The notes beneath the pieces were generated by a model that searched no databases, had not been told where the DNA came from, and saw only the letters and a program-made list of their open reading frames with translations. The translations under genes and the position numbers were made by a program. A stretch of 64,000 bases of DNA from Druceiella hillmani (taxonomy: Eukaryota; Arthropoda; Insecta; Lepidoptera; Hepialidae): contig JAYKKI010000095.1 of NCBI GenBank assembly GCA_039881145.1, positions 1,237,501-1,301,500 of the forward strand. The letters are read 5' to 3'. This document shows positions 9,701 through 22,624 of this stretch, piece after piece (within the stretch, counting starts at the first letter, position 1; every line of letters begins with the position of its first letter).

Positions 9701-12700
9701 ACCAATTCGTGTATTTATATTAAATAACATTCACTAATTCAATACTAACAATAACATCTCAATTTTTTTCTATAAAACCAAAAGGATATTAAAAGAAACA
9801 AAGTAACCGCAAAAATACTTTAAATGAAGTTTTTGTAGCGCTATTTCAGGGTTTCGAAAAGCGTATTAATTATATTTATACACACACACACACACAATGG
9901 AATTCGATGAGGTCATCGGATGGTGGAAGTTCTAGAGCTATAAATAATATTTATTAAGTATGAACTCACAGAATTTTGTAGACATTTATAAACGTTTAAT
10001 AGCATTTCTATACAATTTGCAAATATTATTTTTTCACGATGTTAATATATTATCCATTATAACTTCCACATGCGTAAACACATGACGCATGTTTGAACAA
10101 TTATTACATCTAGAGTCATCGTTACAGTTATCATACAATGTATGCTTCAGCAGTTACGGGTTGAGGGTGTAGAGGAGAGAACATATTTTTTTCCAGTTTT
10201 TGACGTATCTTTGATGATACAAAACCTAAAAACACGAAATAATATTTTAAGACTTTTATAATTAGCCCTTTCAAATGATGCCCCACAATGCATATGGAAT
10301 TTTCTTTTCGAATACTTAATTAGTCTCCCTCTCTCCTTCAACTTTCCATACGAATGTTTTAAGCATTAGCTATTGAAATTTGTGCTGTTTTACTATTGCA
10401 GTTTGAAATTTTCTGCGTTAAGCAGTTTCTGAGGAAAATGTTTTGACAGATGGACAGTGGAACATGCAAGTCATTTCATAAGGGTTTCGTTTTTTTTCTT
10501 TTGAGGTAAAAAATTATGTGAAATAAAAAACAATTAACTACTTTTTTATCTATAGATATGTGTGTATAAAGTGGAACAGAATAGATAAGGTGTGAAATAT
10601 TTTGTATCAGATATAACCACCGAAAATTTTGTTTTCTTTCTTTAAAGTTATTACTATTTTTACCATTCTAATTCAATTTATGTACACACATGTAAATATT
10701 ACGAAACTAATAGACCTTTTACTTTATTTAATTCACTAATCCAATATTAATTACAATTTTTCAAGATTCTAGAATATCTACCACCAGCTAACTGTATCGG
10801 TTCTTCATTGTAATTGGCCGCATCTTTTCCATAGCGTTAAAAAACTAATTTCATATTCTTCGTTATGTTTAATAAAGATACATTAAAATATGTGCAAATT
10901 TCACATTTTTGTCTTTGTTCATTTCTTTTGAAGGTGTTCTGAAATATTTGCTATTTTTCATGGCGACAACGTTGAAACTCCCTCATAAATGTAGTCGTAT
11001 TGGTACTTCTTTAATAAGTTATTTTCTTGGAAAAATTGTTTTGAGAAAGAGGAAATATCGATAGAGCATCAGTTTTTTTGCTTTATTCGTACAGGAAAAT
11101 TTTTTTATTTTAAAATCTGGACGTTCCGTTAAAAGTTCTTTTCAATGCTGGTACAAGTAAGAAGAATGCTTAAGATTCAAAGTAAATTATCCATCTTTTT
11201 GATGAATAAATGAATTTAGATCTACACTACTATGACAGACGCAGTAGCATCTTGTAGCCAAAGATCAAAGCTAAATATTTGAAGTAATACAAAATTGTAT
11301 CATTTCATATTATACGCATTAATTGAAAACAGTAATTAAGTCATAGCAAATGTTCTTAAATGCATTGGTTGAGCATGATACAATCTGTCCTCTTTCTAAA
11401 CAAATTAAGTTAAATTTTTGAGGAAACGTTTCTAAACTAAATCGCATTTCATAAGCCACAGTTTGTTTAATTCGATTAACCTTGTTCCTGACCACTTCTC
11501 AATTTACAATGTCACTTGTATGTAATTCCGGAGACTAACAGCATTTAGGGTGCATTTAGCAGCCATTAGCTGCTAAGTGCACCCTAAGTAACCTAAGTAG
11601 CCAGCATTTAGCAGCCAATTACACTCGTATAATTTTGGGTTGGACTTTATGCAATATGATAATAGTTGCCGAAAACAGTTAAACTTCGGCACGGGGTGAG
11701 TTATAGGAAATTTTGAATCATAGTAAATTGATATTAATTGGAAGAGAAATATTCTTTGTGTAGAATTTTTTTTGGGTTTACGTTTAAAGTTTTGAAAAAA
11801 GTATGTTTTCTTTGTTTTATATAATCACTTGTAATTTATATTTTAAAACGTAATTTCTAAGTTTTTTCTAATAAATGTGTTATTATTTATATTAGTTGTT
11901 GCTTGTTCTGATAACTAAGTAGTTACGATCATGTTGAAATGATTTTCAAAAATACAATTACTTTGAATTATATCTTATTCAGGTTAACTGTTGTGAAGTT
12001 TGTTTTGCGTATATTGCCATAAATCAATTGCAAAAATATATTCTTCTAAAGCTTTGATTCCGAATGAAAAATTTTTTCGAAAAATTTCAGAACTTTTCAA
12101 ATGTTAAATCAATTGCAATTAAGCCAAGATTAGGTGGTAAGTAATTTTTTGTTCTTAAATTTTATTTTGTCTTTAAGATTAAGGCGAAATATTTTAATTT
12201 TGTGACGTAATTAACTGAAATATATGCTGTTGAATTACCATGTGTCGAATTAATCCAAAATTAAGGATTATAATGCCTTTAAATTATTATATATTTAAAA
12301 GTTCTCAGGGCAAACATTTCATTGAGTTCATATAAAATTATGAGCTTTTCTAATACCGAAACGGAAGCGTTTTATCATTTTTTGAGTATTTTAGAATCAT
12401 ATAGATAATTTACTGATGTATTTTGTCCATAAATAAAATCCTCTGGTATTCTTCTTGTTCAGACGTGTTTCGTTGATCCAATAGGAAGATTTATTGATGA
12501 GTAAAGGTTTAGACCAAAGCGTTGGTAGGAAGCGAAAATTTTAGAGAAAAAGCTATGTTGCTTTTGTTGCGCTGCTACCTGCAGATAGTTATGTAGACAA
12601 ATTATAAATAATCCCGTTTTGTATGGTGAAATTAGCTAAAAATTATTCCTGTATTGTTCTAATAAAACAATATACCAGATTTCTTTTCTGACATTACTAC

Positions 12701-14150
12701 TGAAAAGCTAGAACGCTCAAAGAAAGCAAAATACTGAAAAAAATTATGGGCAGGAAACAATGCACTTACGGATAAAAAGAAGTTTGAAATTTGACATAGA
12801 GTTGTGACAATTTACAATACCTAGCAAAGAAATTCAGATGGATGTAGAGAATAATAAAATTAGTTTAAATTTGTTTTATTGGATGAAACTGATGCCTCAC
12901 AGTATATTTTTTTAACCTTACTTTAGCTTTAAGCCAAAAATACCCTATGCTTTGAGTACTAAATTCTAATCATGATGTTCTTTTTATAATTTACTAAATG
13001 AAGTAACAAAATTTAAAGATATAATTTATATTAAGCAAAATACATGAGAATTAAAGGCAATTTATAAACCTACAACCTTCACTGGTCCTAGGTGTGTTAT
13101 TCAGCATCTTAAAGAAAGACATCAAGTAAATAAAGAGAAACAAACTTATAGAAAAAATGAAATATTAATAAATTGCGAATTATAAAGAGATATCCTTCCT
13201 TTTGTGAAGATCGAAAAGAATATGTGCATTCAAGACAATCGATTCTATTTGACTATACTTCGAACAATGTAAACTGTGTTAGAAGCAAGGCGCAGGAAAT
13301 AGCATGCGTACAATATGTTATGCTCCATTATGAATATATGAAACATTATGCTTATAAACTCTATAACACGGTGATATTATATCAAGATGATAGCTATATA
13401 TAAAAGTTAGGGCACAAAAGAAACATAATGTTTTTAATCTGTAAGGACGTTTCCTTGTTACTTTACATGTCCTAAACCAGTTGGATTTTGATAAACGAGA
13501 TGTCTATCAATTTAGAAACTCCTTTAAAGCAAATGTGTTTTGCAAGTTTTTAATGGAGCTTAAACACCTCAACACCGAATTTTATCAAATAAGCTATCCT
13601 TCACCATTATACTCAGGGTAACATCAAACCTGTGATGATAAAAAAAATATTATGGCGAACAACATATTCCGTACATTTGAAACAATTTTTTGAGAACCGT
13701 TACAATTTGTGTATCAAATGGGATTAATTTAATTTATAGGAAAAAGTATACAGGTACAAATTATTTCCATATATTTTTCATCGTTGTCGATTTTTTTCTT
13801 GGTAATTACATTTTCTTGTTTCATTATGCTTAATGTTAAAGCAAAAAATTGAAGTTTTCGAAGAAATTTTGCTTTTGTCATATGGTTAAACGCAGGCATT
13901 AGGTATTAGGTTATTTTTTTAATCATTATTAAAAATTACTAATCACTTCAGTACAAAATGCTATACTAATTTGAATCCATGATATATAAAGGACTTTTGC
14001 ATAATTATTGATTAAATTTCAAAAAAATAAGCAGTTCTCATACAATACAAAATCGCTATAAAATTCATATATTTGATATAAACAAAAACAAGTTTATAAG
14101 TAATAAAAATAAGTTCGACACATCCTAAAAATTAATCTAGTTACAAACTT
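9700..14150. other. AT-rich non-coding stretch
   Basis: I see a (CA)8-type run at 9879-9896 and a hairpin at 11545-11587 (own entry) but no gene. Frames are short and resemble nothing I know. The stretch should correspond to part of 31-44 kb in unit II if the duplication is complete, but I could not find convincing anchors. Confidence 0.45.
11545..11587. repeat. Short hairpin, 19-bp arms
   Basis: Left arm 11545-11563 (ttagggtgcatttagcagc) and right arm 11569-11587 pair at 18 of 19 positions around a 5-nt loop. A further partial copy of the left arm (gcatttagcagcca) follows near 11604. It may be a foldback insertion end or a tandem-inverted slip product. Confidence 0.7.
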
Positions 14151-14165
14151 AATAGCAATATCATA

Positions 14166-14330
14166 TATTGAATATATTTGGAGTTAATTTTGTAGAAATT
14201 CATTATAGCAAAGAAATTTCTTTGCTAATGTCCCACCTGACGATGTTGTAATACAACGAAACCTAGGTCGTGGTAAAGAACTTAAAGAAAGTAGAAATAA
14301 TACTATATCACGTAGTTTCATTTAATTGCG
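14166..14330. mobile_element. Foldback element copy B with hammerhead-like core
   Basis: The left part (14166 to about 14206) is an inverted tail fragment beginning TATTGAATATATTTGG. After the junction gcaaagaaatttctttgc comes a plus-strand copy of the family to catttaattgcg. The inverted part is shorter than in copy A and lacks the core, so only one hammerhead-like fold is possible. Confidence 0.8.
14219..14279 (+). ncRNA. Hammerhead-ribozyme-like motif, copy B
   Basis: CCAC 14233-14236 with GTGG 14270-14273; box CTGACGA 14237-14243; GTTGT 14245-14249 with ACAAC 14253-14257; GAAA 14258-14261; CC and GG around TA; then TC. The only change in the core box relative to copy A is A to C at the position that is free (N) in the CUGANGA consensus, which is what a functional constraint would leave. 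The extra U at 14244 is again present. Confidence 0.5.
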
Positions 14331-14344
14331 AGCAATATCATACT

Positions 14345-15240
14345 TAGCAATGCTCGTTGTGAACATGAGGGATAAGTGAAGAAATAATATCCAGCTTATC
14401 TCTACCATTGAATTTGGGAACTCATATCACACAATTTTTATAACTTTTCACCACTGGAATAAACTGAATAAATGCTCCTGTAAGAATTACTTACTTAAAT
14501 TATCCTTCCAACTAAGACTTATAAATTTATAATGAGCATAAAGCTCAAAAAGCATAAACATAAGGGATGAACATAAGCACGATGCATTTCACCCTCTTAA
14601 CAGGTGCCTCCCGTATAACTTATCGCTAACTGGTTTAAATTGAATTAAACAAATAAATTGCCATGTCGTTTCGTGTCTAATAACATAGCTATATCTGTGA
14701 CGTACTGATTTGGTACGGCAAGATTCTATGGCTATCCACCCTGTTTTATTCGGCACAGAAAATAATATTGGTCTATTTATTTGACTAATTAATTATTTTC
14801 TGTCTCCTTTTTGTTTAAATCAGGCATCAAAATGAACATAAAGTGTTAACCTTAGTTGGGAGTAGCCTCCGAGTTTATGACGATCCATTTGAATGTATAA
14901 TTCAGGTTTAGTTTATTTGCATGACATAATTGAATTGTGAATTCAGCATCACGTCCGTACTTATTTTAATAGTTCAATAATATTGTACTTTTTGCATGGT
15001 TATCCTAATAAAATTGTTTGCAAGTGTTTTTAAGGATCGCATCCTGAGTAATTTACGACGTTGACGTGGTCTGAGATGTTACGCTAAATCTTATAGTGTT
15101 TATACAAATGTTATGATAGTGGCTTCGATTATCGAAATAATTCGCTTTAAATTTTCGTCAATCAAAAAAACTTGCAAACAACCATTGAATGAATTAGATT
15201 TAATAGTAGAGGAAGAGGGGGTGTAAGAGTTTCCCTCTAT
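14345..15240. other. AT-rich non-coding stretch, nothing recognised
   Basis: No gene, RNA or repeat that I can name. Frames are short on both strands. Confidence 0.45.
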
Positions 15241-15257
15241 TCTTTTAAAATTTGAAA

Positions 15258-15490
15258 GAAATATATTTATTTATTTATCTCTTTAAATATATACAGTTGA
15301 TACATATGGCTGACTTACATTGCATTATAGTTACATTGGCTGATTTTGCTACGATACCAATAAGTTACAGCCAACTAGAATACCAATCCCGCCCCGCTCG
15401 ACGAGCGGCTGGAAATCGAACCCAGATTCTCGCAGTGCGCTGCGCTGTCATGTCCTGTCTGTCCAAGACATCGCAGTAATGGCGAGGCAA
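15258..15490 (-). mobile_element. tRNA-derived SINE
   Basis: Read on the minus strand, the 5' part is GC-rich and contains GGTTCGATTTCC (plus-strand 15411-15422), an RNA polymerase III B-box of the GGTTCGANNCC type. It is preceded by a tRNA-like gcgcactgcgagaatctgg. A unique body follows, and the element ends in an A-rich simple tail (gataaataaataaatatat, plus-strand about 15258-15281). Length about 230 bp fits a SINE. The A-box is not clear and I could not define target duplications. The GC-rich head in AT-rich surroundings supports an insertion. Confidence 0.6.
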
Positions 15491-15719
15491 TATTAAAGAT
15501 TTTAAAAACATATATATCTACATGAACAACGGTATGCAAGATATGCGTTTTAGGATTATTCGACATGACACATGGGCATTGCCAAATACTCAATTGTAGC
15601 AAATGACGTGAATAAATAAATAAAATATTGATTATTAAGCGCTTCACTGTGGGTTTTCATACTGTGGATAGTCATAGAATATTACATTCGACCGCTTTTT
15701 GCTTCCATAAGGAAAAACT

Positions 15720-18700
15720 GCCATGAAACAATTTTTAAAATGAAAACTATTTAACGTTTCCATCGCAAATGTTAACATTTCACGCACAAAGCACTTCATG
15801 GCCTCCGCTATTGAATATTCAAGTTCACTGAGCGAAGTAATGACGAAAATGAAAGTAATGCCATTAATTTTTTGGAAAAGGTATTTTAAAAGAAAGATGT
15901 TTCATCTTAAAATCACTTTTCAAGACGCCTCAAGTTACGAGAGTTGGTCGGGGATAAAGTAATGACCGAGGCTCTATGAAGTCGTAAAGCCTTCATTTTT
16001 TGTATGAATTTATAATTATTCTTGAAATATAAAAAGAATATTATATTTCATCTTATGTAACTGTAGTTCTTATGATACCTAAATGTAGCTAAAGTTGTAA
16101 AATTTTAATGACTCGCAACGTTCAAATATTTTTTACGTTTGGTTTGATCGTGGGAAAAGAATGTGCCTTCCTCTTTTACATTTTACACGTTTGAGCAGAA
16201 AGCAGAATTTTGTATTCACAATTTATATATGTAATTATGTGCGTTTTTTTTTCATTGTAGCGACGTAATTGCTTAAATGAATTTAAAGAGAAAGGTAGCG
16301 TTGCAATCGGTATATCATTCCAAGTAACAAAGGGCTGGTAATTTTACTAGATTTAAACCCATGAGGTTATTTTGCAGGAACCGCGATTGTTATGAAAATT
16401 AAGTAATAGAAATATATATTTAGTTGCTTAAGAGCTTGAACTATTCTGCTACCGAACAGGCCTCCAGATTATGATGAAAACTTTATAAACTTACAGTAAC
16501 CCTTCTTCATAAACCTACAGTAAACTTCATAAACAAATAGATCTTATATGGACGTAAATTTCTATTTGGCGAGTACATTATATTTTGGTTGAAAATTTAG
16601 AGCTATGTACTGTTGAAATTTTTTATCATAATAAGTCTATTTTAACTCCTTTCTTGTTATGTTTCAGTCCAATTTTTACACGCAGAGATATTTTTAAATT
16701 TTGTAGTTATTTTTTTATAATCATTTACTAACGTGTTCTTAAATATTATAAGTTGCTTAATGTTATAAAAAGAATTTTGGAACCTTTCTTAACGTATATT
16801 AGGAATATTTGCATTCCAGTAAAATACTTTTTCGTGTTTTATTTTTATATTAAGAATTAAGAGGATACTTAATTTTACATTTCGATTTATTCAGGATTAA
16901 ATTTCTTTACTTTATTATATGAGAAATATATTATTATTTACACTCGTGAACATCTATTTACTATTATATTTTAGGTAAATGCAGAAACACAAAATGATGA
17001 AGAAGAATCTAATCAAAAGACGGAAATATTTATGTTCAGTTGGTTTAGAATACATTTTTAGTTATACAGAATACACACTTTCTAAATTATTTCTTAAACT
17101 CTTAAGTTTAATTATAAGAGGAAGGAATATCATTAGGTGCTCTACAATAAAAATAAAAGTGGTTGGACTTCAACTAAAAGGACTAAGGTTAAATGCCACC
17201 CGAAATTGAAAAAAAAATATTAATTCCATTTTAAAATTCATCCTTGTTTTAATAACACTAACATACAATACAATTCCATTAGTATTTTAGTCTCTCAGAA
17301 ATAGAATATTAAAAGCAGCTGTGAATAGAACTCAGCTAAAGCTAGAGCTGTACTCTGAAAGTTGGAGAAGTTATTAAAGCATTTAACCAATAAAATATCG
17401 TTTTACTTATTCAACAATGATTGCGTTTTGCCTACAAAAAAGATGATTAAGACTGAGTAAGACTCGCATTCTGAGTGTACCAACCTTACATAAACGTAAA
17501 CTTATAAGGTAAGTGCTTTAAAAATATAAAAAAAAATCGAAAAATCAAACAAGTTTATTTGTGATGTAATGACCCAACACAAAATTAGTAATGAATTAAT
17601 TTCGGTTTTTTTTTCGTTTACTTGTATCATTAGATCTTCCTTAGTAAAAAAAATCCAGGTATTAGAAAATCGGTAAGTGTGGTGTAGGTTTTTATGAGTG
17701 AATGAGAGAGTCGATATCAAAATACGCTTTGGTTTTCTACAAGACAAGGTTTTCTACAAGCGTTATATACTTTAGTATTTAATTTTTATTTCAACTTTAT
17801 ACCTCTGGTCATTCCAGAAAAATTGATCTTTATATAGACAGATAGACAGACAGACATAAAGAATGTATAAGTAAATATATAAGAATTCTGTGTTGCTATC
17901 CTTAGACATGGAACCCTAAAAATACAAGGCTTTTGGTTTTTGTGAAATCTGTTTTACATAATCGTTAACCAGGTCTTCTAAACTAAAGTGTTTTGAAATT
18001 CAATTTTAAGTTAAAATATTTTTTTTTGAAGTTTAGTTTTAAAATTAAATGGTAGACGTCATTAATTATTGTCCATTACAAATTATATTCTTCAATAAAA
18101 GACGTCATTAACTATTTTCGCGAATGAAATATTAATAGGTTTGAGAAAAATGTCGGCCGAATTTATTGGATGTCAGAAATTGTTTACCTTGTAATCTACT
18201 CCAGCAGTGGGTAAGAAGCAATTATTGTATCATATTGTAATCGGTTTTAACATATTTTCTGTGCTTTCTACTGTGGAGAGTTTTCAGATATTTTCGTCAT
18301 TTTTTAAAGTTACGAGATAGAGAAAAATGTACTAAGCGTAAAAATAAATTTTTTTTCTAATAAATCAACGATATCGTAATAAGATAATTTCAGGAATTGA
18401 TTTATGATTTATGATTATGATTACATTGCAGTTGACGTGCAATTTGTATAAATTTAAAATGTGAATTATCGTCTAAATTAATAATTAAACGATTATGATG
18501 GAAGTCGAGTTCCAAAAAATGGTTATCGCGATGATTTTCTGATATCCATTTTCTGGAAATATATTATTTAAGATAATCATACGATAATTTTAATAAACTA
18601 TTATGTGTAACAGTTATTATAAGTTAGATTTAGAATTAAAATTTGCGTGACATGGGTCAAATTTTTAATGAAGCTGGTCAAATACACTCATACATTCGAA

Positions 18701-19215
18701 GACATACTAAATTCACATTATAATTAGCTAGAACAAACAATTGCAGTATCAATTTTTTTTATTGCAGCCATTTGCAAGCAGTCATTTAACTTTTATTTTT
18801 TCATTTTTCATAATTTAAATAGCATCATATGATTAGAGATTACATTAAATTACGTTAAAGATTTCCCCATTTATAAATTATAACATATAATGGGATCTAA
18901 ATAAAACCTTCCGGAGCAAACGAAGGAAATTTTTTAATGAATGCGGATGTCAAAGCGTTAACGGCTAGAATTACGTTAGAAAACTGTATATTTAAGAAAC
19001 ATTTGTTATGATTTTGAAGAAATTCTGCATATTCACGTAAACATAATACATATGCGAATGTTCCTTTGGCGCCAACGACAGTTCAAAAATATTCAAGATT
19101 CGTTTTGAAGATTCCAAACGATAATAACTACGCCGAATGCACTTAAAATTTCTCGGTACTTTGCGATTAAATCGTATACAAAGTCACGCGCATTCAGTAG
19201 AGTATAATATATTTC
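15720..19215. repeat. Segmental duplication unit I, fourth block
   Basis: It aligns collinearly to about 44640-48620 in unit II. Anchors are aagtaatgacgaaa near 15836 and 44740; a cttatgtaactgtagttc string near 16052 against ttatgtaactgtaattcat near 44932; acctctggtcattcc near 17800 against acctccgatcattcc near 46480; and a tacaaagtcacgcgcattca string near 19177 against tacaaagtcgcgcgcattta near 48577. Together with the other blocks this shows that the duplicated unit is at least about 20 kb long. Confidence 0.75.
17795..17930. repeat. Possible insect interspersed repeat fragment (reverse orientation)
   Basis: The sequence contains a tract with gacagatagacagacagaca and, about 60 bp on, tggaaccctaaaa. 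The reverse complement of that end resembles the gggttcc-type start of the common lepidopteran repeat, and the tract resembles its ctgtctgtctgtc part. The paralogous place in unit II (46480-46570) has a decayed version. Confidence 0.4.
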
Positions 19216-20333
19216 CGCTGTTATGGTGAAAATGTCTTTTGACAATTCGTATTTCGAATATTTTTGATTAGTTAATAAGTGTGTGTAATTTGGTTCAGAA
19301 AATTCTTAATATATAATTACGTAGGACGTAACATACGTAATAACACGTAAAATTGAACATAACATAATTTTGATGGGTATTATCATTGCTTTTAATCTAA
19401 AAGTTGCAAAATAAACATTTTAGCCAGATTTAAGTTTGAGTATATCGTAAATAATGGATCAGTTAATGTTTTTAAAATTTACAATGATTTTCAATTCAAT
19501 AGACACATGTGACACAACACATCATTTTTATGTCATGTGTTTCTACTCAAATCCTATTATTCTGAGAAATTTTTTTTTAAGATTTACATTTTACATTAAT
19601 CATGATACAATTCATGATCAGTTATTTGTCTATTGCATTATTACAAATGATCTACAAATCAGCTTTCATATAGAACGTTACGTTTTGTTTTTTTTCTTTC
19701 TTTATTTTAACTAGTCGGCCAAAATTAGTCTCCAAATAGAATAGAAACTCTATTTGAAACTTTATTTTTTTTTCTCAATCGAGTTTCAATCACTATGACA
19801 TGGTTTGTTTTATTAAGGAGGTAATCCTTGTTGCTAAACCGATAAAAATACATTATTACTCGTTTATGGAAAATTGTAAGTTTCCATCATCCTGCATTAT
19901 AAATATACAGAAGCTTCCACCCCTATACGGCTTGTAAATTTTTGCAATATTTTGTTTTTACTTTGGTTTAATTGAAATGTTGGATGTTAATAATTTCTTA
20001 TTTCAAGAAGTTGCTTATTTAATATAATTTACATTATATATGTAGACTTAATCTGTATTTATATACTGTACATTATAAGTTAGGGGATTTTAGTAAAAAT
20101 GCAACTAGAATAATCATTATAAATTAGTCGTTCTTCATTGTTCTACCTTTTTTACAATTTTAGATCAGTTTGCACAAAATATTGCATAGATAAAAGTTAA
20201 ATAGGTCAAAAGTTGATTTATTATTATCAAAAAATTTTTTTTTCTCTAATAATTTTTCTCTAATAATTAACATGATAGTATATTCAAAGACGAAAATCAT
20301 ATCAAAATCGAACTTCACCGGTTTTCCAATTAA

Positions 20334-20429
20334 AGGCTCAAAGATTTCTATAAGGACGGAAATTTAGCTCTTCCGACACGTTGGCGACAAGTGTTAGATA
20401 CCGACGATGCTAATATAATTAAGGATTGA
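20334..20429 (+). pseudogene. Mariner transposase C-terminal remnant
   Basis: One open frame reads LKDFYKDGNLALPTRWRQV then LDTDDANIIKD and ends in TGA at 20427-20429. Mariner-type transposases end with a motif of the form FY..GI..LP.RW..V....G.YI.D followed by the stop codon. The match of FYKDG, LPTRW and the stop spacing supports this. Only about 30 codons are recognisable; upstream coding sequence has decayed or been deleted. Confidence 0.5.
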
Positions 20430-20779
20430 TTTCATTGACTACATATAAAATGTGGAAAATTTGTGTATGTTACAGAGATGGAGGGTTTATGAGTTGCCAA
20501 CCTAATATATAAATTTATATATACATATATATTCATGGCGTATCGAAAAGAAAATTAATAAGTTCTAAAGAGAAAATAAGAGAAGACCTAGGACTTCGAA
20601 AATTCTGACTGTGGTTAATATCATTTGAGAAATATTTAACGGAATAATCACTAACTTTTTTAAAGGGTATGAATTTTTTGTCTCTTAAGCATGTATATTT
20701 TGTAATAACAATTCTTATATATTAAACTTTCCGTTTTGAAAGAACCGTAAAATAATTAACGTATGTGAAATCATATAAT

Positions 20780-20935
20780 TGTTCATGACAATTACGATAC
20801 ACAGATCGGCAGACCGCCGTCGAACGACCAACCAGACTACAACAGTGGACCTGGCGCACTCTGCGATACAGATCAGTTCTTCGTCTCTCAGCGGTCGCTT
20901 CAGATAATCTTAGTGTTAATTGAAAAGGGTAATTT
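20780..20935. other. GC-rich island of unknown identity
   Basis: About 150 bp that is clearly richer in G+C than its flanks. On the minus strand there is an open frame across it (LRLSEATAERRRTDLYRRV and onward), on the plus strand another without stops for about 40 codons. I recognise neither. A TE fragment or an isolated exon are both possible. Confidence 0.35.
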
Positions 20936-21689
20936 GAGTAGAACAGGGTCAATTAATATAAGAATGGACGCGTTTGGAAAATATTTTCTTGAACACTTGA
21001 GTAATTGAGAATGCTAATAATAATTAAGGCTGTGTCGAATAGGCACCGATAAATAAATTTCCTGGATTAATTAATTTACTTGATTTTATTTGGCAAAGTT
21101 GCATTCTTATGTTTTGTTACCAAACTTTTATGTTTCCTTCTTAGAAATGCCTTTACTTGGTTTAGTTAAAATTAAATATTGAAGTTAATCTTCTGTTTGA
21201 TATTTTCTGATAATTACAACTAATCGCAAAAGATGATCCAAGGTGAACGGGATACTGCAGTATTTCTGTTCGAAGAAATTGAAACTGAGTAATATTTGAG
21301 AGCCCAAATTTAGGATAGAATCTAGTTTCTAGACTTAATTAGCGTATAAAATTTAATTTTTGTGGATTAACTATTTTAGGTTTTATTAACATGCATAATT
21401 CAATAATTTTATCGCTCAATCATTTATGAACATCAAAATCTTTATAGTACTTCCTTGATGCCCTAAAAGGACGATATTTAGAACGTGGGTTGAGGTTAGA
21501 ATATAAATAATGAGAAATTAAAAAAACCGTGCTTTTTCTCCTTCAACCTTAAAGAATGGTTTAAATACTATACGTATAAAAGTATTAGAATTTCCATTCA
21601 ACCTAGAACAATTTCTTCAAAGACAAAAAATTAAAATTTTCTTTTAAGCTTATATTAGCATATAAAAAATTATATACATGTAAATAAAA

Positions 21690-21865
21690 AGTAATGAGGG
21701 ATGCCACCGCAGTGCCGGGAGCGGGCAAGCCGTTTTGCAAGTATAATGAGTACGCGATAGCGGAAGCGGCGGTGTGGGCGTAGGTAGCAACATGGCTCGT
21801 ATCGTGTGGAAAGGTAAAAATCTGCGGGTGAGCAACCTGAAGGACAACCTACCAAAATATTGAGA
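21690..21865. other. GC-rich island of unknown identity
   Basis: About 170 bp rich in G+C, with open frames of about 60-75 codons on the minus strand. A plus-strand reading gives RKSAGEQPEGQPTK-like text, after a frame change, faintly recalling the GRRSVGRPPTRW segment near the end of insect LINE proteins. The resemblance is too weak for a call. Confidence 0.3.
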
Positions 21866-22624
21866 TCCTATAGAAAACATTTCATGGAAAAATATTGTCG
21901 AAGCTCAGTATCCTTCAACTCTTAAAATGTTACGAGGCCTCGTGCAGAACCAAGCCACAAGTAAGCCTATTTTGGTAAAAGAAAATTATGGGAATTGACT
22001 GCGTCATGGAACTATAATCCAAATATTTAAATTATCAGTGGCACAATGCACAACAGTTTTTTATCATTTATAAGGTGAACTGAGAAGAAATAAACTGCTG
22101 ACGTTATGCTGATTTGTCGTAGTTCAGCGTCATGGTCAAGTCCTATAACTTTTATTGGCCAAGATTTATACGTACTTATTGCTTGGCGCATATATCATAT
22201 CGTTTTAAGGGTTAAAAGGTAGTGAGTTTAGCAACTACTTTTTGTATAATAATTCTTTACAGTTAAATATTTAATCGAGAACAGTACTGTACTTCCCAGT
22301 CGTGTAACAAAAGATACAAGTTTTCAATAAAAATAAACTAAAGTTCAAAAGAAGCTTTCTAATAAACCTCAAAGGGCAAAATCTTTAATATTTTTGTGAT
22401 ACTTTGCATTTATATTCACGGCTATAAAGCATTATATGCTCATCCGGCCAATAAACTGTTTTCATCTTCAGTTGACTCTAAATAATTAAATTAAAATTGC
22501 ATATAATTAGCAGATATAATCATCTACTGCATTACAATAGTATGAACAAAATATCAGCCGCGATCTATCAGAATTGACACTAAATTAATCAAAATATTTA
22601 ACATGAAATCTTAAAATTCACCCC

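Larger units (their letters stand above)
14154..14342. repeat. 12-bp target-site duplication flanking foldback copy B
   Basis: AGCAATATCATA occurs at 14154-14165, directly before the element's TATTGAATAT edge, and again at 14331-14342, directly after its ttaattgcg edge. The length equals that found around copy A. Confidence 0.75.

Noticed and set aside
13050..13140. CVIQHLKERH text recalling a BED zinc finger of hAT elements
   Set aside because: Only one short match, no CxxC pair before it and no hAT catalytic or dimerisation motif nearby.
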